Shown: positions 1 to 8,041, counted from the first letter of the stretch. The stretch is 64,000 nucleotides of DNA from Sedimentibacter hydroxybenzoicus DSM 7310 (GCF_013403245.1 NZ_JACBNQ010000002.1:1-64000); one strand, 5' to 3'. Notes: generated from the letters alone by a model not told the origin. Numbers and translations: made by a program.

Positions 1-94
1 TTGAACTGGATCATATTTTTTTAAATTTAATCTTTCAATAGTTTAATTGTGAAACTCATTCATGCGTTTGTCGTGATCTGCTTACAAACAATCA

Positions 95-123
95 TTGACA
101 TTTTATTAACAAAATAATATAAT
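95..123 (+). promoter_or_regulatory. Hydrogenase operon promoter with Rex-like operator
   Basis: TTGACA (95-100), a 17-base spacer and TATAAT (118-123) form a perfect sigma-A promoter about 45 bases before hydC. Over its -35 and spacer, positions 95-112 read TTGACAT-TTTA-TTAACAA, which matches the Rex consensus TTGTTAA-N4-TTAACAA at 11 of 14 fixed positions, with the right half perfect. Rex is an NADH/NAD+-sensing repressor of fermentative and hydrogenase genes in Firmicutes, so binding here would block polymerase. The promoter is clear; the Rex role is inference, and no rex gene lies in the window. Confidence 0.65.
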
Positions 124-167
124 GAAGTCGATATTGACATATTGATAATATTATGGGAGGTTATATT

Positions 168-656
168 TTGTCAAAAGTACTTGATTTAAATCTTAATGAA
201 AAGCAGTTTCTGCTGCTTAAGGAGTATATTGACTCTAAAAGAGATACGCAGGGCGTATTGATGCAGGCATTGCATGAAGCTCAAGAGATATTTGGATATC
301 TGCCGATTGAAGTTCAAAAATTTATTTCTCATGAGTTAGATGTACCACTTGCGGAGGTTTATGGAGTTGCTACCTTTTATACTCAATTTTCAATTGAACC
401 AAAGGGTAAGCACAAGATAGGCGTATGTCTGGGAACTGCCTGCTATGTAAAAAGTTCACAACAGGTATTAGACAAGTTATCTAAGGAATTAAATATTAAG
501 GTCGGTGGAACGACAGACGACAATTTATTTACTCTTGAAGCCACCAGATGCTTGGGCTGCTGTGGATTGGCGCCGGTTATGATGATCGATCAGGACGTTT
601 ACGGTAAGCTTGAAGTCAACAAAATACCGGAAATAATTTCAAAGTACAGAGAATAG
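168..656 (+). CDS. hydC: Hydrogenase subunit HydC (NuoE/HndA-like [2Fe-2S] protein)
   Basis: Small electron-transfer subunit of a cytoplasmic trimeric NAD-linked [FeFe] hydrogenase, related to NuoE of complex I. With a start at TTG 168 it is 162 residues. A helical N-terminal half is followed by a thioredoxin-like [2Fe-2S] domain with Cys87-x4-Cys92 and Cys128-x3-Cys132. The ATG at 153 is in frame, but GGGAGG at 155-160 sits inside that extension and is spaced 7 bases before TTG 168, so TTG is preferred. First gene of a four-gene operon whose order (NuoE, ferredoxin-like, NuoF, HydA) matches hndABCD. Family assignment is firm. Confidence 0.93.
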   Translation: MSKVLDLNLNEKQFLLLKEYIDSKRDTQGVLMQALHEAQEIFGYLPIEVQKFISHELDVPLAEVYGVATFYTQFSIEPKGKHKIGVCLGTACYVKSSQQVLDKLSKELNIKVGGTTDDNLFTLEATRCLGCCGLAPVMMIDQDVYGKLEVNKIPEIISKYRE

Positions 657-666
657 GGGGACAGAT

Positions 667-1035
667 ATGAAGTCATTGGAAGAGTTAAAAAAATTAAGAG
701 AAGAAGCATTAAAAAATGTTGACTTAAGAAATACAGATAAAGATACAAGAGTAGTTGTTGGAATGGCAACCTGCGGAATTTCGGCCGGAGCCAGACCCGT
801 ATTGACTACATTTGTAGAAGAGATAGCAAAGAGAAATTTAGCAAACGTACAGGTAGTGCAAACAGGATGTATCGGTATGTGCACTTATGAGCCAATCGTT
901 GAGGTTTACGCTGCAGATAAGGAAAAGGTTACCTATATTCATGTTGATCCTGAAAAGGCAAAGAGAATTGTATCAGAACACTTGGTAAATAACAAAATTG
1001 TGCGCGAATTTACAATTAGTGCTGATAATCAGTAA
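667..1035 (+). CDS. Thioredoxin-like [2Fe-2S] ferredoxin subunit (HndB-like)
   Basis: A 122-residue protein with a charged N-terminal helix and a thioredoxin-like ferredoxin fold. Cysteines visible in the cluster region are Cys36 (ATCGISAGA) and Cys68/Cys72 (TGCIGMC). Only three are present where the related domain of HydB has four, so either the cluster has a non-cysteine ligand or none binds. It lies between hydC and hydB, 10 bases after hydC behind GGGGG, the position of hndB in NADP-reducing hydrogenase operons. It probably passes electrons or stabilises the complex; its exact role in this family is not settled. Confidence 0.85.
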   Translation: MKSLEELKKLREEALKNVDLRNTDKDTRVVVGMATCGISAGARPVLTTFVEEIAKRNLANVQVVQTGCIGMCTYEPIVEVYAADKEKVTYIHVDPEKAKRIVSEHLVNNKIVREFTISADNQ

Positions 1036-1049
1036 ATGGAGGTATTGTT

Positions 1050-2840
1050 ATGAAAATTTTCAGATCTCATGTCTTGATTTGCGGCGGAACAGGGTGCAGT
1101 TCTTCAAAGTCTCCTTTGATTAAAAAAAGGTTTGAAGATAAAATAAAGGAATTAAATTTAGATAACGAGGTACAGGTTGTCGTAACCGGTTGTTTTGGAC
1201 TTTGTGAGGAAGGTCCTATTGTAATAATTTATCCCGAAGGTACATTTTATGCAAGGATGACAGTTGAAAGAGTTGATGAAATAGCAGAAGAACATTTGCT
1301 TAAGGGAAGAATAGTAAGAAAATATTTATATGATGAAAGTGCTAAAAATGAGCAAATAAAACCACTAAGTGAAGTGGATTTCTATAAAAAGCAGAAAAGA
1401 GTAGCTTTAAGAAATTGCGGGATAATAAATCCGGAAAATATCAACGAATATATAGCATTAGACGGTTACATGGCCCTTGGTAAGGTGCTTACCGAAATGA
1501 CCCCGGATGAGGTTATAAAGTTAGTAAAAGATTCCGGTTTAAAAGGAAGAGGCGGAGCAGGATTTTCTACAGGAATGAAATGGGGATTTGCAGCGCCAAA
1601 TAAAGCAGATCAAAAATATGTCATATGTAATGCCGACGAAGGCGACCCGGGAGCATTCATGGACAGAAGTGTTCTTGAAGGGGATCCACATGCCGTTTTA
1701 GAAGCAATGGCCATAGCAGGATATGCAATCGGAGCTACTAAGGGATTTATTTATGTAAGAGCTGAGTACCCGATAGCTGTTCACAGATTGGAAATTGCTA
1801 TTAAGCAGGCAAAATTGCTGGGATTGTTAGGTAATAATCTGTTCAATTCAGGTTTTGATTTTGATGTGGAAATCAGATTGGGCGCAGGTGCATTCGTTTG
1901 CGGAGAGGAAACTGCCTTGATGCAATCAATCGAAGGTAAAAGAGGTATGTCACGAAACAAGCCTCCGTTTCCGGCAAATAAAGGTTTGTGGGGAAAACCT
2001 ACTATAATCAATAATGTTGAAACATTGGCAAATGTCCCCCAAATTATACTGAACGGACCCGAATGGTTTAAAAGCTTTGGAACCGAAAAATCTCCGGGAA
2101 CAAAGGTGTTTGCCCTTGGAGGTAAAATTAACAATACCGGATTAGTTGAAGTTCCAATGGGGACCTCTTTAAGAGAAGTTATATATGATATAGGCGGCGG
2201 ATGTCCGAATCATAAAGAATTTAAAGCGGTTCAGACAGGAGGACCGTCAGGCGGCTGTCTGACCAAAGATCATCTGGATATACCTATCGACTATGAAAAT
2301 TTAACTGCTGTAGGATCAATGATGGGTTCCGGCGGTATGATTGTTATGGATGAAGATAACTGTATGGTTGATATAGCTAAGTTTTTCCTTGACTTTACGG
2401 TTGATGAATCATGCGGAAAATGTACTCCTTGCAGAGAAGGAACAAAACGTATGCTTGAGATTCTTGAAAAAATCACCGAAGGTAAAGGAACGATGGAGGA
2501 TTTAGACAAGCTCGAAAAATTGTCAATGAACATTAAAGAAACATCTTTATGCGGATTGGGTCAAACTGCTCCTAATCCTGTATTGTCAACATTGAAATAC
2601 TTTAGAGATGAATATGAAGCACATGTAAAGGAAAAAAGGTGTCCGGCAGGTGTCTGTCAATCACTCCTTAAATACATTATCACGATGGATTGCAAGGGCT
2701 GTACAAGATGTTCAAGAATATGTCCTGTTGGTGCAATTGAAGGAAAAGTGAAGGAAGTTCATATAATCAATCAGGAAAAATGTATAAAATGTGGCGCATG
2801 TATGGATTCTTGTACCTTCCATGCTATCATTAAAAAGTAG
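1050..2840 (+). CDS. hydB: Hydrogenase subunit HydB (NuoF-like flavoprotein)
   Basis: The 596-residue NAD(H)- and FMN-binding subunit where electron bifurcation or confurcation takes place in this enzyme class. Domains in order: thioredoxin-like [2Fe-2S] (Cys11, Cys16, Cys48, Cys52); NuoF core with the glycine-rich GRGGAGFSTGMKW flavin/NADH motif near residue 165; SLBB region; C-terminal NuoF [4Fe-4S] motif ESCGKCTPCREG; and a two-cluster ferredoxin tail (CKGCTRCSRICP and CIKCGACMDSC). The extra ferredoxin tail and N-terminal domain separate it from plain NuoF and fit HydB/HndC. The stop is followed after 13 bases by hydA. Confidence 0.95.
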   Translation: MKIFRSHVLICGGTGCSSSKSPLIKKRFEDKIKELNLDNEVQVVVTGCFGLCEEGPIVIIYPEGTFYARMTVERVDEIAEEHLLKGRIVRKYLYDESAKNEQIKPLSEVDFYKKQKRVALRNCGIINPENINEYIALDGYMALGKVLTEMTPDEVIKLVKDSGLKGRGGAGFSTGMKWGFAAPNKADQKYVICNADEGDPGAFMDRSVLEGDPHAVLEAMAIAGYAIGATKGFIYVRAEYPIAVHRLEIAIKQAKLLGLLGNNLFNSGFDFDVEIRLGAGAFVCGEETALMQSIEGKRGMSRNKPPFPANKGLWGKPTIINNVETLANVPQIILNGPEWFKSFGTEKSPGTKVFALGGKINNTGLVEVPMGTSLREVIYDIGGGCPNHKEFKAVQTGGPSGGCLTKDHLDIPIDYENLTAVGSMMGSGGMIVMDEDNCMVDIAKFFLDFTVDESCGKCTPCREGTKRMLEILEKITEGKGTMEDLDKLEKLSMNIKETSLCGLGQTAPNPVLSTLKYFRDEYEAHVKEKRCPAGVCQSLLKYIITMDCKGCTRCSRICPVGAIEGKVKEVHIINQEKCIKCGACMDSCTFHAIIKK

Positions 2841-2853
2841 AAAGGCGGTGCTG

Positions 2854-4671
2854 ATGTTGGATAAAGTTAATTTAACCATAAATGGTATACAAGTAAGTGT
2901 TCCTAAAGATTATACGGTATTAATGGCAGCAAGGGAAGCAGGAATTGACATACCCACACTTTGTTATTTAAAGGATATAAATGAAATAGCTGCTTGTAGA
3001 GTATGCGTTGTAGAGGTGGATATAAAAGGAGTTCCTATGAGAAATCTCCCTACATCCTGCGTACTTCAGGTTCAGGATGGAATGAATGTAAAAACCAATA
3101 CTGCAAAGGTCAGAAATGCAGTAAGGATGAATGTAGAATTAATCCTTGCAAATCACAACAGAGAATGCTTGACATGTTTAAGAAACGGAACGTGTGAGCT
3201 TCAAAAGCTGTGTGATGAATTGGGAATAAAGGATATAGAGTTTGAAGGTGAAAAAAGAGAATCAGCATTAGATAATCTATCCCACTCCATAATCAGAGAC
3301 GGCAGCAAATGCATTTTATGCGGAAGATGCGTAAGCACATGCAGAGATGTTCAAGGAATCGGAATTCTGGATTTTACTAGGAGAGGGTTCAATACAGAGG
3401 TTGCCCCCGCATTTGATTACAGCATGAAGGATGTACCATGCGTATACTGCGGACAGTGTATCCAGGCGTGTCCGGTTGCGGCCTTAAGAGAAAGAACAAA
3501 TATTGATGATGTTTGGGAAGCAATAGATGACCCGGAAAAATTTGTTGTTGTCCAAACAGCTCCCGGTGTCAGAGCATCGTTGGGAGAAGAATTCGGTCTA
3601 CCTGTAGGAACAGATGTAACGGGCAAAATGGTTGCAAGCTTAAAACGCCTTGGATTTGATAAGGTTTTTGATACTAATTTTTCTGCGGATTTAACTATAC
3701 TGGAAGAAGGAACAGAATTATTAAACAGATTTAAAAACGGCGGCAAATTGCCGATGATTACATCCTGTTCACCCGGGTGGATCCGTTATTGTGAAATTAA
3801 TTATCCTGATTTTCTTGACAATTTGTCCACATGCAAGTCACCTCAGCAAATGTTTGGCGCAATAGTTAAATCCTATTATGCACAGAAGGAAGGAATAGAT
3901 CCAAAGAAAATTGTTTCAGTTTCCGTAATGCCTTGTACTTCCAAGAAAACAGAGGCAAACAGACCTGAAATGGAGGTTGATGGATTAAGGGATGTTGATT
4001 TTTCAATCACTACAAGAGAATTAGGTGATATGATAAAGCAGGCAAGAATAAACTTTACTAAATTGCCGGATGAGCATCCGGACAGCATACTAGGCGAATA
4101 TACAGGAGCAGGTGTAATATTCGGTGCTACAGGCGGCGTTATGGAAGCAGCACTTCGTACGGTTGCCGATATATTGACCGGTAAGGATTTGGAGAATGTG
4201 GAATATCAAAATGTAAGGGGTATAGAAGGAGTAAAAGAAGCGTCGGTTGTTCTGCCTATTGAAGGCAAGGATACGGAAATTATGGTTGCCGTAGCTCACG
4301 GTACCGCCAATGCTGCCAAGGTACTAAATGCAGTCAGAAATGGTGAAAAGCAATATCACTTTATAGAAGTAATGGCATGTCCGGGCGGCTGTGTACACGG
4401 TGGAGGTCAATCTCACGTATCGGCTAAAGCACGTCTGGATGTGAATCCGAAATCTAAGAGAGCAGATGCTTTATATGAGCTTGACAGGTCGCTTCCACTG
4501 AGAAAATCTCATAAAAATCCTGAAGTAATCAAGCTATATGAAGAATTTTTAAAAGAGCCAAACAGCCATTTATCTCATAAGCTGCTTCATACACATTATA
4601 ATAAGAAAAGCACCTATGAGATAGAGCAGCAGGAAGAATTTGAAAAATTATTGGAAAGCTTGATGCACTAA
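2854..4671 (+). CDS. hydA: [FeFe] hydrogenase catalytic subunit HydA
   Basis: Catalytic subunit, 605 residues, producing or oxidising H2 at the H-cluster. N-terminal [2Fe-2S] domain (Cys37, Cys48, Cys51), a His-ligated [4Fe-4S] (H101 to C114) and two [4Fe-4S] motifs (CILCGRCVSTC near 153; CVYCGQCIQACP near 196). H-cluster motifs are L1 TSCSPGW (303-309), L2 MPCTSKK (from 359) and L3 MACPGGCVHGGGQ, followed by the small-subunit-like tail. The frame is open upstream to 2791, but AAAGGCGGTG at 2841-2850 and ATG 2854 right after hydB give the start. L1 has Ser where many enzymes have a second Cys. No maturase genes (hydE, hydF, hydG) are in the window. Confidence 0.95.
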   Translation: MLDKVNLTINGIQVSVPKDYTVLMAAREAGIDIPTLCYLKDINEIAACRVCVVEVDIKGVPMRNLPTSCVLQVQDGMNVKTNTAKVRNAVRMNVELILANHNRECLTCLRNGTCELQKLCDELGIKDIEFEGEKRESALDNLSHSIIRDGSKCILCGRCVSTCRDVQGIGILDFTRRGFNTEVAPAFDYSMKDVPCVYCGQCIQACPVAALRERTNIDDVWEAIDDPEKFVVVQTAPGVRASLGEEFGLPVGTDVTGKMVASLKRLGFDKVFDTNFSADLTILEEGTELLNRFKNGGKLPMITSCSPGWIRYCEINYPDFLDNLSTCKSPQQMFGAIVKSYYAQKEGIDPKKIVSVSVMPCTSKKTEANRPEMEVDGLRDVDFSITTRELGDMIKQARINFTKLPDEHPDSILGEYTGAGVIFGATGGVMEAALRTVADILTGKDLENVEYQNVRGIEGVKEASVVLPIEGKDTEIMVAVAHGTANAAKVLNAVRNGEKQYHFIEVMACPGGCVHGGGQSHVSAKARLDVNPKSKRADALYELDRSLPLRKSHKNPEVIKLYEEFLKEPNSHLSHKLLHTHYNKKSTYEIEQQEEFEKLLESLMH

Positions 4672-4684
4672 CAATAAAATCTCG

Positions 4685-4970
4685 GAGAGGAGAACTCCTC
4701 TCTGGGATTGATGAGAAAGTATATTTTGGACGTTGTTACTCCTACGAATAAACCTATATAGTTTGTTTTCTGTCATTCCGAGTGATAGCGAGGAATCTCA
4801 GACTTTTAAATGTCGAGATCCCCAGTCTCATTCACCAATGTTTCAGCTCCCTTTGGTCGCAAACATTGGGAATTTGTTGCGAATTTCGCTATCGCTCAGG
4901 ATGAACTTTTTCAACAGCCTATCATCTTGATGACTTTGTCATCAATCTGAGAGAGGGATTGTCCTCTCTT
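4685..4970. repeat. Composite element with 36-nt imperfect inverted ends
   Basis: The gap between hydA and pyrC holds no credible gene. Positions 4685-4720 and the reverse complement of about 4935-4970 match at 30 of 36 bases, giving long inverted ends. Each end is itself a hairpin: GAGAGGAG-AA-CTCCTCTC at 4685-4702 and AGAGAGG/CCTCTCT at 4950-4969. Inside are halves of the 75-nt repeat seen elsewhere (GTCATTCCGAG near 4773; CGCTCAGGATGA near 4895) and a CCAATGTTT/AAACATTGG dyad around 4840. It has no transposase. A MITE-like or nested-repeat origin is inference. Confidence 0.6.
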
Positions 4971-4978
4971 TTTATTTT
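4950..4978 (+). terminator. Terminator after the hydrogenase operon
   Basis: AGAGAGG (4950-4956) pairs with CCTCTCT (4963-4969) over a 6-base loop and is followed by TTTTTATTTT. It is the only hairpin with a T run downstream of hydA, and it forms the right arm of the composite inverted element. Confidence 0.7.
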
Positions 4979-5008
4979 GCTAAAAAATCATCAGCATGAT
5001 ATAATGCA

Positions 5009-5075
5009 TATATCATACCATCGCCTCGGCAATGCAAGCTCGCTTGCGCTGCACTCGGCTCAGATATGATATAAT
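5009..5075 (+). promoter_or_regulatory. Dyad covering the pyrC promoter
   Basis: TATATCATA (5009-5017) pairs with TATGATATA (5065-5073). Inside is a second dyad, GCAAGC-TC-GCTTGC (5034-5047), flanked by CTCGGC copies. The probable -10 TATAAT is at 5070-5075 within the right arm, about 27 bases before pyrC. Whether the dyad is an operator or just an inserted palindromic repeat cannot be told from sequence. No PyrR-type hairpin is seen here, unlike at pyrB. Confidence 0.4.
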
Positions 5076-5101
5076 AATCGAAAAATGCATAGGGTGGTCA
5101 A

Positions 5102-6391
5102 ATGATACTTATAAAAAACGGCAGGCTAATAGATCCTGAAAGTAAAAGAGATGAAGTAACCGATATATTAATAGATGGAAAAACAATAAAAAAAATAGGA
5201 AACGGTATATCAGAACCTAGTATAGATAAAGTAATTGATGCAAGCGGTATGATTGTCTCGCCCGGATTAATTGATGTACATGTTCATTTCAGGGATCCGG
5301 GATTTACATATAAGGAAGATATATTATCCGGTTCAAAAGCAGCAGCAAAAGGCGGATTTACTACAGTTGTATGCATGGCAAATACGAACCCGGTTGCTGA
5401 CAATGAGGGAATTATACAATATATAATAAACGAAGGTAAAAAATCGCCTATAAATGTTTTGGCCACAGCAGCTGTTTCAATAGGATTAAAGGGTACTGAG
5501 CTTGTAGATATGGAAGGCTTAAAAAATGCAGGAGCTGTGGGTTTTACTGATGATGGCATGCCTATAATGAATGCAGCTGTTGTTATTGATGCAATGGAAA
5601 TAGCAAAGATATTAAATGTACCCATAAGCTTTCACGAAGAGGACCCAAATTTAATTTACAATCCGGGCATTAACGAAGGAAAGATATCTGAAAAATTAGG
5701 TTTGAAGGGTGCTTTAAAGGAAGCTGAGGATGTGATGGTCGCAAGAGACTGTATTTTAGCTCTAAAAACAAAAGCAAGAGTAAACATACAGCATGTAAGC
5801 TCAGGTCAATCGGTTGATATAATAAGGCATGCTAAGTTAAAGGGTGCAGATATTTATGCTGAGGCAACTCCGCATCACTTTGCACTTACGGAAGAAGCGG
5901 TTATAAAATATGGTACAAATGCAAAAATGAATCCTCCTTTAAGAACTCATGAAGACAGATTGTCTATAATTAAAGGTCTAGAAGATAATACAATCAATAT
6001 TATAGCAACTGACCACGCTCCCCACAGCAATGAAGAAAAGGAAAGGGGATTCTATAAAGCGCCAAGCGGGATAATCGGTTTAGAAACTTCATTGGCATTG
6101 GGAATAACTTACTTGGTTAAAGAGGGTTATTTAGATATTACCGAACTATTAGAAAAAATGACGATAAATCCTGCTAAGCTTTATAATCTTGAGATGGGCC
6201 GTATAAAAGAGGGGGCAATAGCAGATTTAGTTTTATTTGATATTGACGAAAGATGGACGGTTGATAACTTTATTTCTAAATCCTCAAATTCGCCATTTTT
6301 AGGTCATGAGCTTCAAGGTAGAGTAAAACTTACTCTCTGCGGAGGGAGGATAGTATACAATGACTATCAAAGTACGATTAACTACATATAA
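5102..6391 (+). CDS. pyrC: Dihydroorotase
   Basis: Cyclises N-carbamoyl-aspartate to dihydroorotate, the third step of UMP synthesis, in the cytosol. At 429 residues it is the class I bacterial size. Zinc-site motif GLIDVHVHFRDPG places His60 and His62, and the late motif ATDHAPH supplies the catalytic Asp. Start ATG 5102 follows AGGGTGG. It has its own promoter and lies about 5.8 kb upstream of pyrB, so it is probably regulated separately from the pyrB-E operon. A hydantoinase is less likely given the full dihydroorotase motifs and the pyr genes nearby. Confidence 0.94.
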   Translation: MILIKNGRLIDPESKRDEVTDILIDGKTIKKIGNGISEPSIDKVIDASGMIVSPGLIDVHVHFRDPGFTYKEDILSGSKAAAKGGFTTVVCMANTNPVADNEGIIQYIINEGKKSPINVLATAAVSIGLKGTELVDMEGLKNAGAVGFTDDGMPIMNAAVVIDAMEIAKILNVPISFHEEDPNLIYNPGINEGKISEKLGLKGALKEAEDVMVARDCILALKTKARVNIQHVSSGQSVDIIRHAKLKGADIYAEATPHHFALTEEAVIKYGTNAKMNPPLRTHEDRLSIIKGLEDNTINIIATDHAPHSNEEKERGFYKAPSGIIGLETSLALGITYLVKEGYLDITELLEKMTINPAKLYNLEMGRIKEGAIADLVLFDIDERWTVDNFISKSSNSPFLGHELQGRVKLTLCGGRIVYNDYQSTINYI

Positions 6392-6423
6392 TATAAATAA
6401 TAAAATAATTAGCAGGTGATGTT

Positions 6424-7566
6424 ATGATTTATTTAGACAATGCTGCAACAACATATCCAAAGCCGGAGACTGTATATGATGAAGTAATGAGAGCAATGAA
6501 AGAGTATGGTGCAAACCCCGGAAGAGGCAGCCATGCTATGGCAATCGAAGGTGCAAGGGTAATTTATGAAACGAGAGAGAATTTAGCAAAATTATTTAAC
6601 ATAGATGATCCGATGCGCGTTATATTAACTTTTAATGCAACCGATAGCCTAAATCAAGGAATAAAAGGGGTTTTAAATCCGGGAGATCATGTTATAACAA
6701 CTACCATGGAACATAATTCAGTTTTAAGACCGATAAAGGAATTGGAAAAGTATGGTATAGAAAACACCATAGTGCATAGTAACAGCGATGGAAGTATAAA
6801 TGCTGAAAAATTAGAAAAAGCTATTAGGATTAATACTAAATTAATAGTTACTACACATGTGTCTAATTTATCAGGTACAATTTTACCAATAGAAAATATC
6901 GGGAATATGTGTAAAAGGAGAAATGTCCTATATATGTTGGATGCTTCACAAAGTGCAGGTGTTTTAGATATTGACATGAAAAAGTACAATATTGATTTAC
7001 TTGCTGCACCGGGACATAAGGGATTGCTGGGACCACAGGGAACGGGTATCTTAATAATCAATTGTGATGATGAAATCAAACATTTAAAGGAAGGTGGAAC
7101 GGGAAGTGAATCAAGCAATATTTACCAGCCGGATTTTTATCCTGACAAATTAGAAGCCGGTACTCATAACCTTCCGGGTATAGCGGGTTTAAATGAAGGA
7201 GTAAAGTACATTTTAAACAAGGGCACAAAATCCATTTACAGCCACGAAAAAAAACTTTTGGAGGAGTTCATCAAGGGAATAAGAAATATCTCCAAAATTA
7301 AAATATACGGCCCAGAGGATATAGAACAAAGATGTGGGGTTGTTTCGGTGAATTTAGAGAGTGTTGATTCATCCGAGCTGGCTTTTATGTTAGATACCGA
7401 ATACGGTATAGCTGTGAGACCCGGTCTTCATTGTGCGCCGTTGGCTCATAAAACAATTGGCACGGAAAATATAGGTGCAGTAAGATTTAGTGTAGGGCCA
7501 TTTAATGAAATGACGGACATAAAAGCAGCAGTGAATGCCTTGAAAGAAATTGCAGAAAACAATTAA
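6424..7566 (+). CDS. Cysteine desulfurase family protein (EF2568 type)
   Basis: PLP-dependent class V aminotransferase fold, 380 residues, starting MIYLDNAATTYPKP. Schiff-base Lys199 lies in APGHKGLLGPQGTG and the putative persulfide Cys337 in GLHCAPLAHKT. The short spacing and overall sequence resemble the Enterococcus EF2568 branch rather than IscS, SufS or NifS housekeeping enzymes. That branch is reported to co-occur with selenium-utilisation markers (SelD, YedF), and a yedF gene lies 2.2 kb downstream. It probably mobilises sulfur or selenium from cysteine or selenocysteine; the substrate is inference. Confidence 0.85.
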   Translation: MIYLDNAATTYPKPETVYDEVMRAMKEYGANPGRGSHAMAIEGARVIYETRENLAKLFNIDDPMRVILTFNATDSLNQGIKGVLNPGDHVITTTMEHNSVLRPIKELEKYGIENTIVHSNSDGSINAEKLEKAIRINTKLIVTTHVSNLSGTILPIENIGNMCKRRNVLYMLDASQSAGVLDIDMKKYNIDLLAAPGHKGLLGPQGTGILIINCDDEIKHLKEGGTGSESSNIYQPDFYPDKLEAGTHNLPGIAGLNEGVKYILNKGTKSIYSHEKKLLEEFIKGIRNISKIKIYGPEDIEQRCGVVSVNLESVDSSELAFMLDTEYGIAVRPGLHCAPLAHKTIGTENIGAVRFSVGPFNEMTDIKAAVNALKEIAENN

Positions 7567-7574
7567 AAGAGTAG

Positions 7575-7612
7575 AGCAAGATAGTTATTAAAAATTATCT
7601 TGCTGTTTCATA
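7575..7612 (+). terminator. Terminator-like hairpin after the desulfurase gene
   Basis: AGCAAGATA (7575-7583) pairs with TATCTTGCT (7596-7604) over a 12-base loop, followed by a broken T stretch. The T tract is weak, so termination may be partial. Confidence 0.5.
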
Positions 7613-7661
7613 TTATTTTTCACTTTTGTCATTGCTGTGAATAAACGCATCGTCCGATACT

Positions 7662-7736
7662 GTCATTCAGAGGGCTTTAGCCCGAAGAACCTCATCTTTT
7701 GAAGTGTTGAGATCCTTCGCTACCGCTCAGGATGAC
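7662..7736. repeat. 75-nt palindromic repeat, copy 1
   Basis: The 75-base unit begins GTCATTCAGAGGGC and ends CGCTCAGGATGAC. Its ends are imperfect inverted repeats. The unit at 63437-63511 is nearly its exact reverse complement with the same length, and partial relatives occur near 4773-4908 and 7781-7842. The 7567-8041 gap contains only this unit, the following hairpin repeats and the promoter of the next gene. Confidence 0.75.
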
Positions 7737-7842
7737 GACTACGGGGTTATTCGTTTATTGTGGTGTGGATAACGTGATAATTCTGAATGAGACTGGGAAT
7801 CTCATCTTTTGGAATACAAAATCTTTTGCTGTCGCTCAGGAT

Positions 7843-7968
7843 AAGCGACCAACACCAAATTTCACATACAGCATAAGCGACTGACACCAAATATATAAAT
7901 TTGGGTCATCTGCTTTCACTTACAGTATAAGCGACTGACACCAAATATAAAATTTGGGTCATCTGCTT
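7843..7968. repeat. Tandem hairpin repeats (AAGCGACTGACACC family)
   Basis: A left half copy (7843-7860) and two full copies (7875-7915, 7929-7968) spaced 54 bases apart. Each unit is TTCAC-TACAG-TAT, then AAGCGACTGACACCAAAT, a 3-7 base centre, and ATTTGGGTCATCTGCTT, which can fold back on itself. Full copies recur at 39009-39100 (two, tandem) and 49400-49439 (one). All lie between genes. Confidence 0.8.
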
Positions 7969-8041
7969 AATTAAATTTTAATGCAAGAATTACAATAATT
8001 TGGTATAATGAAAATATGTTAAAATTAATAGGATAAAAATT

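Noticed and set aside
47-64. TTGTGAA...TTCATG resembling a second Rex or a CRP/FNR site
   Set aside because: Left half is fair but the right half matches neither consensus well.
4733-4930. 65-codon frame in the hydA-pyrC gap
   Set aside because: It is made of the palindromic repeats, has no ribosome site, and ends within the element.
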